Origin: Thermococcus sp. Bubb.Bath
GTDB lineage: Archaea > Methanobacteriota_B > Thermococci > Thermococcales > Thermococcaceae
DNA: 64,000 nt
Reading direction: 5' to 3'
Assembly (NCBI RefSeq): GCF_012027595.1
Contig: NZ_SNUR01000003.1
Span: 62,001-126,000 of the forward strand
In this document: one piece after another, positions 18,160 to 28,286 of the stretch
Layout of the letters: every line of letters begins with the position of its first letter
Numbering within the stretch: position 1 is the first letter of the stretch
The notes under the pieces: model-generated
Database searches by the model: none
Told to the model about the DNA's origin: nothing
Seen by the model: only the letters and a program-made list of their open reading frames with translations
Made by a program: the position numbers and the translations under genes

Positions 18160-18363
18160 ATGGGAAACATTAAGCAGACGTTCATCAAGAGGGCCGCTCG
18201 CGAGCTCTTCGACAGGTACCCCGACCAGTTCACAAGGGAGTTCGAGCACAACAAGAAGAAGGTTGAGGAACTCACCAACGTCACCAGTAAGACCATAAGG
18301 AACAGGATAGCTGGCTACATAACTAGGCTCGTCAGGATGAAGGAAGAAGGAAAGATGCTCTGA
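18160..18363 (+). CDS. rps17e: Ribosomal protein eS17
   Basis: A 67-residue small-subunit protein shared by archaea and eukaryotes. [20 protein letters not shown] and the basic [18 protein letters not shown] are diagnostic. Three ATGs stand in tandem at 18154, 18157 and 18160 after ACGGAGGG; the third gives the best spacing and the family's usual start. A TTTTAAAA box lies about 60 bases upstream. Confidence 0.95.
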   Translation: MGNIKQTFIKRAARELFDRYPDQFTREFEHNKKKVEELTNVTSKTIRNRIAGYITRLVRMKEEGKML

Positions 18364-18448
18364 CTACGTCTTCCCCCTTTTTGAGCCCTCCCCTTCTGGG
18401 GATTCCTTCTTTAGGGCATTCTCGTTTTTCTTCGCCTTCAGCTCCTTC

Positions 18449-19039
18449 CTAAAGGCCGTCGAGGTCTTCCAGAATTCTGCGCGGCAGTTTTCCCCTAAGG
18501 TCGCTGAGAACTTCCTCAAAGAGCCTCTCGTCCTCCTGGGCAACGCGGCGCAGGAGATTCCCTATGTAAGTCTCCACCAGCAGCCGGACTTCCTCAAGCT
18601 CTCGTCTGGCTTCCATTATCTCATCCAGCTGGGCCTCCACATCGTTGAGGAAACCCACGAGCTCGTCCACTTTCTCTTCCACAGGCTCGGTGGATTTTAT
18701 AAGCTCCCTGGCCTCGGTGTAGATGTCGCCCCTGCGGGAATGCCTCGGCTCGTAGAGCTCGGTGCCAAAAAGGTACGGGGTGAGCATTACCTCCATCCTG
18801 AAGCCCCGCTTTATCGTGTAGTACTTCCTGGGTCTCCCGCGGGGTATCTTCTCCGTTCTCTCCTCAATCAGGCCCGCTCCCTTCAGTATCCTAAGATGCT
18901 CTAAGACGGCTTTTTGGCCCACCCCCAGCTCCTGACTCAGCTCGCTGACGTAGTACGGCCTGCGGGTGAGCAGGATGAGAATCCTCCGCCTGGTCTCGTT
19001 TCCCAGTATGTCGAGCAGCTTCCCCTTGTCTGATTCCAT
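18449..19039 (-). CDS. phr: Heat-shock transcriptional regulator Phr
   Basis: A 196-residue ArsR-type winged-helix repressor. It follows Pyrococcus furiosus Phr closely by eye in the DNA-binding part: ILGNETRRRILILLTRRPYY, LGVGQKAVLEHLRILKGAGL, EKIPRGRPRKYYTIK, LTPYLFGTELYE. The C-terminal half is a coiled-coil dimerisation region (VDELVGFLNDVEAQLDEIMEAR). Phr represses its own gene, the AAA ATPase gene and hsp20 by covering the transcription start until heat releases it. ATG 19039 follows GGGGGTGAT. It is divergent from the DUF424 gene. Confidence 0.9.
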   Translation of the reverse strand: MESDKGKLLDILGNETRRRILILLTRRPYYVSELSQELGVGQKAVLEHLRILKGAGLIEERTEKIPRGRPRKYYTIKRGFRMEVMLTPYLFGTELYEPRHSRRGDIYTEARELIKSTEPVEEKVDELVGFLNDVEAQLDEIMEARRELEEVRLLVETYIGNLLRRVAQEDERLFEEVLSDLRGKLPRRILEDLDGL

Positions 19040-19144
19040 GCCATCACCCCCTTCTCTAACCATATGTAAGAAAAATTACCTTTAAGCTTTTCGGTGGGTA
19101 CCAGGTTTATAAACCCCTTACCCAGCTATTGGGTGGGAGAAGCG

Positions 19145-19444
19145 ATGATATACATCAAGGTTTACAAGGTTCAGGGGGAGGTTCTGCTAGCGGCGTGCGA
19201 TGAGGAACTCCTGGGAAAGACGTTCAGGGATGGCGAACTCAAGCTGGAGGTAAAAGAGCGCTTTTACAAGGGCGAACTCGTCGAGGAGAGAGCCCTTGAG
19301 GGGCTGCTTGAAGAGGCCACTATCGCAAACCTCACGGGCGAGAGGTGCGTCTCAAAGGCGATAGAGCTCGGCTATGTGGACGAGGAGAGGGTTCTCAGGG
19401 TTGAGGGCGTCCCCCACGCCCAGATGGCGAGAATGATGTGGTGA
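19145..19444 (+). CDS. DUF424 family protein
   Basis: A 99-residue cytosolic protein conserved across archaea (DUF424), biochemical role unknown. Family blocks visible are MIYIKVYKVQGEVLLAACDE, a middle GELKLEV, and the C-terminal NLTGERCVSKAIELGYVD. ATG 19145 has GGGTGGGAG upstream. It precedes nmd3 with overlapping ends, and such pairing with translation or ribosome genes suggests a role near the ribosome, which is inference. Confidence 0.85.
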   Translation: MIYIKVYKVQGEVLLAACDEELLGKTFRDGELKLEVKERFYKGELVEERALEGLLEEATIANLTGERCVSKAIELGYVDEERVLRVEGVPHAQMARMMW

Positions 19445-19449
19445 TGGGT

Positions 19450-20616
19450 ATGGGAGAGAGGTTCTGCTACCGCTGTGGAATAAGCGAAGAAGAAGGTGGA
19501 CCGCTGATAAACGGGCTCTGCCAGGTGTGCTTCCGGAAGGAGAACCCGGTCCTTCTAATTGACGAAGAGATAAACACGGAACTCTGCCAGAACTGCGGGA
19601 GCTACAAAAAGAACGGCGTCTGGGTCGATCCGAGGAGCTACGAGCTCGAAGGGCTGATATTCGAAGTCTCCGACAACGCCCTAGTTGAGGCCCTTGAGAG
19701 GGGACTGGACGAGAAAGTCAGGGAGGTTGAGATAGTTTCCCCAGATGAAATCGAGGAGATAAGCGAGCTCCCGGTCGGTAAGGCGGTCGCCTCGTTCGAG
19801 CCAGTGAACTGGCACATTGAGCACTTCCCGGCGATAGTGGTCTACAATGTCAGAGTAAAGGCGAGGATCCACGAGCTCCAGAGGGAGCTGCACGACGAGA
19901 GAAAGACCGTCACCGTCTACGTCCGCCAGACGGTCTGTCCACGCTGTTCAAAGTTCCTGGGCGGCTACTTCGAGGCGATACTCCAGGTCAGGGCGGAGGG
20001 GAGGCCGCTGAGTGAGGATGAGAGGGAGAAAATCGGCGCCCTCGTCCAGGATAAAGTCGACGAGATAATGCGGAAGGACAGGATGGGCTTCATACAGGAC
20101 ACCATTGAGAAGGGGGAGGGGCTGGACTTTTACATGGGCTCAACAGGGGCCGCTAGAAAACTTGCTCAGGCGGTGAAGGAGCGCTTCGGGGGGACGATAA
20201 GCGAGGCGTACGAGCTCGTGGGTGAAGACAGGCAGACGAGCAAGGCCGTTTACAGGACGAGCGTCAGTGTGAGACTCCCCAAGTTCAGAAGGGGGGATAT
20301 AGTGGCGGACAGGAACGGGAAGGTGTACGAGGTTGAAGGAGTTGACGGGAGGGGAATATCCCTGAAGAACCTTGAAACCTGGGAGAGCGAGCGCATGGAC
20401 TGGAAAACGGCAAAGCGGGAGAAGGTTGACACCGTGGAGCATGAGAGCGGCGAGGCCATGGTGACGAGCGTTGGGAAGGACGAGGTAGGACTAATGGACA
20501 TGAACGACTACCGCACTTACGAGGTCTCGAAACCCGAGTTCAGGGTAGAAGAGGGAAAGGTCTACCGTGTGGTCAGGGTGGGCAAGAGAACGTACTTCCG
20601 TTCCGAAAAGGGGTAA
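19450..20616 (+). CDS. nmd3: NMD3-family ribosome assembly protein
   Basis: A 388-residue archaeal homologue of eukaryotic Nmd3, the large-subunit export adapter; in archaea it probably acts in late 50S maturation or anti-association. The N-terminus carries two zinc-binding Cys pairs (FCYRCG, CQVCF), then CQNCG, and later CPRCSKFLGGYFEAILQVR, matching the multi-zinc NMD3 domain; the C-terminus has SH3/OB-like strands. ATG 19450 is preferred because GGTGATGGG lies just upstream; ATG 19444 would overlap the DUF424 stop. Confidence 0.92.
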   Translation: MGERFCYRCGISEEEGGPLINGLCQVCFRKENPVLLIDEEINTELCQNCGSYKKNGVWVDPRSYELEGLIFEVSDNALVEALERGLDEKVREVEIVSPDEIEEISELPVGKAVASFEPVNWHIEHFPAIVVYNVRVKARIHELQRELHDERKTVTVYVRQTVCPRCSKFLGGYFEAILQVRAEGRPLSEDEREKIGALVQDKVDEIMRKDRMGFIQDTIEKGEGLDFYMGSTGAARKLAQAVKERFGGTISEAYELVGEDRQTSKAVYRTSVSVRLPKFRRGDIVADRNGKVYEVEGVDGRGISLKNLETWESERMDWKTAKREKVDTVEHESGEAMVTSVGKDEVGLMDMNDYRTYEVSKPEFRVEEGKVYRVVRVGKRTYFRSEKG

Positions 20617-20687
20617 TGTTATCCTTTTTGATTCCCCCTCCAGTATCCAGAAGTGCCCCATTAACGAAATCCTTATTAGTCTCTTAA

Positions 20688-22073
<1,386 letters not shown>

Positions 22074-22147
22074 ACCTTTCTTTCCCATGTTCCATAATCT
22101 CCTAAAAGAATATAAGACATCGGCGCGGAGTGTTACAGGTGGTAATC

Positions 22148-23545
22148 ATGAAGAGCATTGTTCTAGCGGGGGGAAAGGGGACGCGGCTCTGGCCACTGAG
22201 CAGGGAGCTGATGCCCAAGCAGTTCGTCCACTTCCTCGATGAGAAAAGCCTCTTCCAGCACACGGTTGAGAGAGCGCTCCTCTTCTCCGAGCCCTCAGAG
22301 ATATTCGTGGTGACCAACAGGGACTACCGCTTCAGGGTTCTCGATGACCTTAGGGAGGTAGGAATAGAGCTTCCAGAGGAGAACATCCTGCTCGAACCGG
22401 CCGGGAGGAACACCCTTCCGGCACTGGTCTGGGCGGCCATTAAAATAGAGGAGAAGTTCGGGCCATCTAAAGTGGCCGTCCTCCCAAGCGACCATCTAAT
22501 AGAGGCCGGAGAAGCCTACGAGAAGGCCTTTGAGAACGCGGAGAAGCTCGCCGACGGGTTTCTCGTAACCTTTGGCATAAAACCCACTAGGCCGCACACG
22601 GGCTACGGCTACATAAAGCCGGGCGAGAGAATTGAGGAAGACGGAAAGCTCATAGGCTACGCTGTTGATGAGTTCAAGGAGAAGCCGGACCTCGAAACTG
22701 CGAAGAGGTACGTTGAGGGGGGCTACTTCTGGAACAGCGGAATGTTCGCGTTCTCCACCTCACTTTTCCTTGAGGAGGTTGCGAAGCACGCGTCCGAAGT
22801 CCTTGAGGCCTTCGAGTCGAGCTCCGAAATCGAGGAAGCCTACGAGAAAGTCCCGGAAATAAGCATCGACTACGGCGTCATGGAGAAGACCGACAAGGCG
22901 GCCGTTGTTCCCCTTAACGTCTACTGGAGCGACCTCGGGAGCTTCGACGCGATATACGAGGTCTTTGAGAAGGACGGGGATGGAAATGCAATCCGGATAC
23001 GTGGAAGGAAGGGCTATCACATTGGGGTGAACTCCAAGAACAACCTGATAATGACCGAGAGGCTGACCGTGACCGTTGGAGTCAGCGATTTGGTAATCGT
23101 AGACACGGGAGACGCGCTCCTGGTTGCTCACAGGGGCGAGACCCAGAGGGTCAAGGAGGTCTACAAGGCTCTTAAGGAAATGGGCGACGAACGGGCTATA
23201 GTCCACAGGACGGCATACAGGCCCTGGGGAAGCTACACAGTCCTTGAGGAGAGCGACCGCTACAAGATAAAGCGCCTGACCGTTCTGCCGGGTAAGAAGC
23301 TCTCCCTCCAGATGCACTACCACAGGAGCGAGCACTGGGTCGTGGTGAGGGGAACTGCAACGGTGGTCGTTGGGGATAAGGAGATACTCCTCCGCCCAGG
23401 TGAGAGCACCTTCATCCCCGCTGGAGTCAAGCACCGCCTTGAGAACCCCGGGAAGGTCATCCTTGAGGTCATCGAGACTCAGATAGGTGAGTACCTCGGC
23501 GAGGACGACATAGTTCGCTTTGAGGACGACTTCGGGAGGGACTAA
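22148..23545 (+). CDS. manC: Mannose-1-phosphate guanylyltransferase / mannose-6-phosphate isomerase
   Basis: A 465-residue bifunctional type II enzyme. The N-terminal nucleotidyltransferase domain (1-340) has LAGGKGTRLWPLSRELMPKQ and FKEKPDLETAKRYVEGGYFW; the C-terminal cupin isomerase domain (about 355-465) has RPWGSYTVLEE, LSLQMHYHRSEHWVVVRG with the metal histidines, and VKHRLENPGK. It makes GDP-mannose for glycans and compatible solutes. CAGGTGGTAATC precedes ATG 22148. It follows glkA by 74 bases and precedes the phosphomannomutase. Confidence 0.94.
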   Translation: MKSIVLAGGKGTRLWPLSRELMPKQFVHFLDEKSLFQHTVERALLFSEPSEIFVVTNRDYRFRVLDDLREVGIELPEENILLEPAGRNTLPALVWAAIKIEEKFGPSKVAVLPSDHLIEAGEAYEKAFENAEKLADGFLVTFGIKPTRPHTGYGYIKPGERIEEDGKLIGYAVDEFKEKPDLETAKRYVEGGYFWNSGMFAFSTSLFLEEVAKHASEVLEAFESSSEIEEAYEKVPEISIDYGVMEKTDKAAVVPLNVYWSDLGSFDAIYEVFEKDGDGNAIRIRGRKGYHIGVNSKNNLIMTERLTVTVGVSDLVIVDTGDALLVAHRGETQRVKEVYKALKEMGDERAIVHRTAYRPWGSYTVLEESDRYKIKRLTVLPGKKLSLQMHYHRSEHWVVVRGTATVVVGDKEILLRPGESTFIPAGVKHRLENPGKVILEVIETQIGEYLGEDDIVRFEDDFGRD

Positions 23546-23560
23546 CCTTTTAAATTCATT

Positions 23561-23577
23561 TATCACTCTTGGTGATA
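23561..23577 (+). promoter_or_regulatory. Perfect TGM operator before phosphomannomutase
   Basis: TATCAC-TCTTG-GTGATA is a perfect Thermococcales glycolytic motif, target of the sugar-responsive regulator TrmBL1/Tgr. It follows the TATA box CCTTTTAAATT (about 23547) by a few bases and precedes the ribosome site, the repressing position. The mutase can thus be controlled apart from manC upstream. Confidence 0.9.
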
Positions 23578-23589
23578 GAGGTGGTAGCA

Positions 23590-24960
23590 ATGGGAAAACT
23601 CTTTGGGACCTTCGGAGTTAGGGGAATAGCGAACGAGAAGATAACCCCCGAGTTCGCTCTTAAAATCGGCATGGCCTTTGGAACACTCCTTAGGAGGGAA
23701 GGCAAGGAAAGGCCGCTCGTAGTTGTGGGCAGGGACCCGCGGGTAAGCGGTGAGATGCTGAAGGATGCCCTGATAAGCGGGCTCTTGAGCACCGGCTGCG
23801 ACGTCATAGACGTTGGAATAGCCCCAACTCCCGCAATTCAGTGGGCAACAGACCACTTTGGGGGGGATGGAGGAGCGGTCATAACGGCCTCTCACAACCC
23901 GCCAGAGTACAACGGCATAAAGCTCCTCGAACCGAACGGCATGGGCCTGAAGAAGGAGAGGGAAGCCGTAGTTGAGAAGCTGTTCTTCAGTGAGGACTTC
24001 TACAGGGCGAAGTGGGACGAGATAGGCGAGCTGAGGAAGGAAGACATCATCAAGCCCTACATCGAGGCGATAAAAAACAGGGTAGACGTTGAAGCAATAA
24101 AGAAGAGGAAACCATTCGTCGTCGTGGACACTTCAAACGGTGCCGGTTCGCTTACCCTGCCCTACCTCCTAAGGGAGCTTGGCTGTAAGGTCGTCTCCGT
24201 CAACGCCCACCCGGACGGCCACTTCCCCGCCAGAAACCCGGAGCCGAACGAGGAGAACCTGAAGGAGTTCAAGGAGATAGTGAAGGCCCTTGGAGCGGAC
24301 TTCGGCGTGGCCCAGGACGGAGACGCAGACAGGGCGGTCTTCATCGACGAGAACGGCCGCTTCATCCAGGGCGACAAGACTTTTGCCCTCGTTGCCGATG
24401 CCGTGCTGAGGGAGAAGGGAGGAGGGCTCCTCGTCACCACAGTAGCCACATCAAACCTCCTCGATGAGGTAGCAAAGAGGAACGGGGCCAAAGTTATGCG
24501 CACAAAGGTTGGTGACCTCATAGTTGCCCGCGCCCTGCTTGAAAACAACGGCACCATTGGCGGCGAGGAGAACGGCGGCGTTATCTTCCCGGACTTCGTG
24601 CTTGGCAGGGACGGGGCAATGACCACAGCCAAGATAGTCGAGATATTCGCCAAGAGCGGCAAGAAGTTCAGCGAGCTCATAGATGAACTGCCAAGGTACT
24701 ACCAGTTCAAGACGAAGAGGCATGTTGAAGGCGATAGAAAGGCCATCGTAGCTAAAGTGGCCGAACTCGCAGAGAAGAAGGGCTACAAAATAGACACCAC
24801 GGACGGAACGAAGATACTCTTCCCGGACGGCTGGGTTTTAGTGAGGGCCAGTGGAACCGAGCCGATAATCAGAATTTTCAGCGAGGCCAAGAGCGAGGAG
24901 AAAGCTAAAGAGTACCTTGAGCTTGGAATTGATCTTTTGAAGGAAAGCATAGGGGAGTAA
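23590..24960 (+). CDS. Phosphomannomutase/phosphoglucomutase
   Basis: A 456-residue alpha-D-phosphohexomutase that interconverts mannose (or glucose) 6- and 1-phosphates. All four family sites are visible: the phosphoserine loop VITASHNPPEYNG, the metal loop DGDADR, the sugar-binding GEENGG, and the phosphate-binding RASGTEPIIRI. Which hexose is preferred cannot be read directly, but the manC neighbour favours mannose. ATG 23590 follows GAGGTGGTA. A TATA box and TGM operator lie just upstream. Confidence 0.92.
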   Translation: MGKLFGTFGVRGIANEKITPEFALKIGMAFGTLLRREGKERPLVVVGRDPRVSGEMLKDALISGLLSTGCDVIDVGIAPTPAIQWATDHFGGDGGAVITASHNPPEYNGIKLLEPNGMGLKKEREAVVEKLFFSEDFYRAKWDEIGELRKEDIIKPYIEAIKNRVDVEAIKKRKPFVVVDTSNGAGSLTLPYLLRELGCKVVSVNAHPDGHFPARNPEPNEENLKEFKEIVKALGADFGVAQDGDADRAVFIDENGRFIQGDKTFALVADAVLREKGGGLLVTTVATSNLLDEVAKRNGAKVMRTKVGDLIVARALLENNGTIGGEENGGVIFPDFVLGRDGAMTTAKIVEIFAKSGKKFSELIDELPRYYQFKTKRHVEGDRKAIVAKVAELAEKKGYKIDTTDGTKILFPDGWVLVRASGTEPIIRIFSEAKSEEKAKEYLELGIDLLKESIGE

Positions 24961-25055
24961 ATCCCCGCTATATCTCGGCTTTTCCTTTTTCTCCTTCTTA
25001 ACTTACCAAAAGGTTTAAAGTTACATTTGTTGCAGATAAATGCGGGGATCACACT

Positions 25056-26033
25056 ATGAAAAAGATTCTTTTTGTCCTGGTTTCACTCCTCATCCTCGAT
25101 GGTGGTGTAATGGGAGCATCTATTCCACAGGGAGCGCCGTACTGGGTGAAACCTGGGGCGTTCTTGGAGTACAAGGCCCAGAGCTATCATCCAGTGGGCG
25201 GAGGCTTCTACGTGGACAGGAACGGGACGCTCATCGGTATTAGCGGGCCCAACGTCACGGTTCTCTTCAGAATAACAGAAGTGAAGAAGAACAACGCAAG
25301 GGTTCACGTTTCAATAACGGTAACCACAAAAAACTCCACCTTCCCGGTCATCGTCACCTATCCTAATAATGCTACTGTTCACCCGTTCTGGAGCAATGGA
25401 AGCGTCATAAACATCACGAGGACACCCAACAACATAACGAAAGTCTTTCTCCGCTCCCTCATCGTCGGAGGGGACTACCTTATAAACCTCACTAACGGGT
25501 GGGTTTACGACTTCAGTGGGAAGGCCTACGGGCATACAGTTCTGTGGAACGGGTTCAAAGAGAACGAGACGTTCGCCATCTACAAGGGGAAGAAGGTGAG
25601 AATAAGGGAGGTGAAGGTAATAAACGCAACAATGAACACTTACTACTCAGCGTTCCAAAAGCCCAACGTAATCGTCCACAGCGAACCTGTTCTCGTGGGA
25701 AATGGACGCACGTTCTTTGACTCCTTCTACAATCCGGGGTACGATGTCTGCATTTCTTTCATGATGGACCCTATACCAGACTTCAACGCGGTCGGGGTTT
25801 ACGGATTCATGTGGAGCGACGATATGGCGGCCTCAATTAACGAGAAATTGATGAAGGGGCAACAAGGAGTTCCCAATGTGGTGTGGGCTCCAGGTGTCAT
25901 GCTGGCAAACGCAAGCCTCGGAGAACCCGCGGAAACCAAAGCATCACCGCCGACTGGCTCGGGGATGAAGTATATCCCTCTGCTGGCATTGGCCGTGGTT
26001 GCTGGGGCAGTGCTGATGTGGTACAGGAGGTAA
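25056..26033 (+). CDS. Exported membrane-anchored protein, module copy 1
   Basis: A 325-residue surface protein not assigned to a known family. It has an N-terminal signal peptide (MKKILFVLVSLLILDGGVMG), a large beta-rich extracellular part with many N-glycosylation sequons (NGT, NVT, NIT, NAT), and a C-terminal anchor (YIPLLALAVVAGAVLMWYRR). The mature N-terminus GAPYWVKPGAFLEYKA is repeated in the paralogue at 27245 (SPYWLKPGAYVEYYA). It opens a seven-gene operon with an ABC permease 4 bases downstream. A TTTAAAG box at about 25013 precedes it. Confidence 0.75.
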   Translation: MKKILFVLVSLLILDGGVMGASIPQGAPYWVKPGAFLEYKAQSYHPVGGGFYVDRNGTLIGISGPNVTVLFRITEVKKNNARVHVSITVTTKNSTFPVIVTYPNNATVHPFWSNGSVINITRTPNNITKVFLRSLIVGGDYLINLTNGWVYDFSGKAYGHTVLWNGFKENETFAIYKGKKVRIREVKVINATMNTYYSAFQKPNVIVHSEPVLVGNGRTFFDSFYNPGYDVCISFMMDPIPDFNAVGVYGFMWSDDMAASINEKLMKGQQGVPNVVWAPGVMLANASLGEPAETKASPPTGSGMKYIPLLALAVVAGAVLMWYRR

Positions 26034-26037
26034 TCGT

Positions 26038-26805
26038 ATGGGCAGGCTGATGAACCTCATCAGCTGGGAGATCAACGAGCATCTCAGGGTTCTTGTGACT
26101 GTGATCGGTATAATTGCAGTGGCCATAATCCTCCAGCACGGCCTCCTCACGAGCACCGGAATGTTCGGAACCGTTTCAACTTCTGTATCAGGGCTGCCCT
26201 CTATGAGCGGCATGGTACTCGTGAGGGCCGCCACTTCCTCCGGTCTCTGGATAACACTCTCGTTCTTCACAGCCGTCTTGGCGGCGTTTACCTTTCGGTC
26301 GGGGATAGAGGGAGGCTACGAGCTCACCCTCTACTCCCTGCCATACAGGAAGTACGAGATTTTTCTGGCCAAGCTCTTCACGGTATTCCTTCTCTCCCTG
26401 TCCCTCCTCTTTGTCCCAATGTTCGTCCTTATTCCGATTAACTTTGCAGACACTCCTGGTTTTGTCCTGTCCCTTTTCACCGGGGAACGCTTTATAGTGT
26501 TCTCGGTGCTCCTCCTGCTCGGTATTCTCTACATCATATCTGTTACTATCTTCCTCGCCGTTTCTCTTAGAAGCATGTTGGCGGCTCTGGTAGTCGCGTT
26601 CCCTGTTCTCGTGACCCCCTACCTCTTGAACGCAAACCTCCCGCCGAGCAGCTTCCTGAGTAAGGCTCAGGTCCTTGCGCTTGTCAAAGGCCACATTTTT
26701 CTCAAGTTCCTCCCTCAAAGGAGCATCGTTCTCTACGGGATTGTTCTGCCGGGGGTTTTAATCCTCACCTCCCTGGTGATGGTTAACTGGAGGGATGTGA
26801 AATGA
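26038..26805 (+). CDS. ABC-2 type permease, module copy 1
   Basis: A 255-residue integral membrane protein with about six hydrophobic helices, typical of ABC-2 export permeases (DRrA/NatB-like). The cytosolic N-terminus (MGRLMNLISWEINEHLRVLV) and the block YELTLYSLPYRKYEIFLAKLF, a coupling helix, are shared with the paralogue at 28287 (YALTVYSLPYSKVSIFIGKLL). GGAGGTAATC precedes the ATG. The ATPase for this permease is probably the one at 29497. Substrate unknown. Confidence 0.85.
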   Translation: MGRLMNLISWEINEHLRVLVTVIGIIAVAIILQHGLLTSTGMFGTVSTSVSGLPSMSGMVLVRAATSSGLWITLSFFTAVLAAFTFRSGIEGGYELTLYSLPYRKYEIFLAKLFTVFLLSLSLLFVPMFVLIPINFADTPGFVLSLFTGERFIVFSVLLLLGILYIISVTIFLAVSLRSMLAALVVAFPVLVTPYLLNANLPPSSFLSKAQVLALVKGHIFLKFLPQRSIVLYGIVLPGVLILTSLVMVNWRDVK

Positions 26806-27248
26806 GGCACCGCTTCCTCTCCTTCCTCCTGCTATCAGTGGGTTTTCTGTTTCTGATTCCCGTGGTTGAGTTCTCATTCGTTCATCACGCAGTTTGGCCA
26901 GGGGGAATTTACTCGGTTGATGGGACAGGGGGTTCCCAGTTCAGCTCTCCGGGCTGGGCATTGCTAAACCTCACGTGCAACGGCAGAATAGGGCGGGTTG
27001 TGGTCACGGACGACATCACGGGTAAGACCCTCCTCAACGCAAGCGTTCACGGCCACGGCCAGTTCGTAGTGGTTCTCCCCCACGCCGGAGACTACAGTGA
27101 CTATGGCGACGGTTCCAACACTTCCATCACATGCACCGATCAACTCTGGAGTCCGTACGCCACGAAGAGAGTTCAGGAGACCTCTTACCTTGGGTCTTCT
27201 ATGTTCTTCCTCCTGTTTGCCCTAGCGGTATGGAGGTGGAGAGCATGA
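26802..27248 (+). CDS. Small anchored extracellular protein, module copy 1
   Basis: A 148-residue protein with an N-terminal hydrophobic segment (FLSFLLLSVGFLFLIPVVEF), a short extracytoplasmic beta domain (FSSPGWALLNLTCNGR, VVVLPHAGDYSDY) and a C-terminal membrane helix ending WRWRA. It matches the 147-residue protein at 29057 in length and layout. It overlaps the permease stop by 4 bases (ATGA). Possibly an accessory subunit of the exporter; no known family recognised. Confidence 0.7.
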   Translation: MRHRFLSFLLLSVGFLFLIPVVEFSFVHHAVWPGGIYSVDGTGGSQFSSPGWALLNLTCNGRIGRVVVTDDITGKTLLNASVHGHGQFVVVLPHAGDYSDYGDGSNTSITCTDQLWSPYATKRVQETSYLGSSMFFLLFALAVWRWRA

Positions 27249-28282
27249 AGTCTACAACTCTTAGAGTAACCGTGTTTTTCGTTCTTCTTTTGCTCTTTTC
27301 CGTGTTCCCGATTCCCAATGCAACTGCAGCACTTCAATCACCGTACTGGCTCAAACCTGGAGCTTACGTGGAGTACTACGCCAACTCCACCCCAAGTAGG
27401 CCAAACGTGTTCGGCGGGGGCATCTACTACCACTGGGACGACTGCCTCGCCAACTTCGGCTTTCAGAGAATTCGGGTTGTTTTCAACGTCACCGACGTTT
27501 CCAACAACTGGGCTCTCATCAACGTCACCGTCATTCTCTACGGCGACCCCTCTTTGAGATGGCCCTTCTCGGATGTTGATGCATACTACCGCGCAACCTG
27601 CTCCCCACCGTTTACCCCGATTAACACGACACCTTACTCACGCAACAACATTTCCCTTGTCGATGCAGACTACGGGAAGAATCTAACAATCAAAGGGGCA
27701 TACAGGATTAACTTGAACACCGGAACCGTCTACTCGCTGGACGGGAAGCCCTACGGCCACACCTTTCTCTTCGGCCTCTACCCGGTTACTAACATGACCT
27801 ACATAACAACTCTGAACGGAACCCGCTTGAGGTTTGAGGGGGTGGATATCCTCAACTCGACGACCTACGTGACCTACTACCGCAACTTCACGGGACCGAA
27901 CGTCATGATGGTGAGCGAGCCGGTGAACATCACCGACCCCAGCGGGGCCAAGGCCTTCGGAAGAACAATGGTTCTATTCAACCCGGGAGAAGATGTTTCC
28001 CCGGGATTCTTTGGTGTGATTCCAGACCTTGAGGCGTCGGTTGAGATATATGCGCTCACGGTTGCCGACAACATGGACAACACCCTCAAGCCCCAGTTCT
28101 CCCACGGGAAGCTCGTTAAAGCCGCCGCACCCGGGGTTATCCTCTACCGCTTCAGCTATCCAAAGGAGGAAAGCCGTCCGAATATCCAGGCCTCGGCCTC
28201 ACCACCAGCTTCGAGAACATGGCTCTTAGCGCTGCTCGCCCTGCTGGTGCTGGCCCTTGCATTCCTGGGGAAGAGGAGGTGA
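27245..28282 (+). CDS. Exported membrane-anchored protein, module copy 2
   Basis: A 345-residue paralogue of the protein at 25056: a signal peptide (VTVFFVLLLLFSVFPIPNATA), the start block SPYWLKPGAYVEYYA, many N-glycosylation sequons, the shared blocks YRINLNTGTVYSLDGKPYGH and VSEPVNITD, and a C-terminal anchor (LLALLALLVLALAFLGKRR). ATG 27245 overlaps the previous stop (ATGA). Function unknown; it may be a receptor, substrate-capturing or secreted component working with the ABC genes. Confidence 0.75.
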   Translation: MKSTTLRVTVFFVLLLLFSVFPIPNATAALQSPYWLKPGAYVEYYANSTPSRPNVFGGGIYYHWDDCLANFGFQRIRVVFNVTDVSNNWALINVTVILYGDPSLRWPFSDVDAYYRATCSPPFTPINTTPYSRNNISLVDADYGKNLTIKGAYRINLNTGTVYSLDGKPYGHTFLFGLYPVTNMTYITTLNGTRLRFEGVDILNSTTYVTYYRNFTGPNVMMVSEPVNITDPSGAKAFGRTMVLFNPGEDVSPGFFGVIPDLEASVEIYALTVADNMDNTLKPQFSHGKLVKAAAPGVILYRFSYPKEESRPNIQASASPPASRTWLLALLALLVLALAFLGKRR

Positions 28283-28286
28283 TAGT

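Noticed and set aside
22760-23590. 276-codon minus-strand frame
   Set aside because: Antisense to manC, whose cupin and nucleotidyltransferase motifs are intact.
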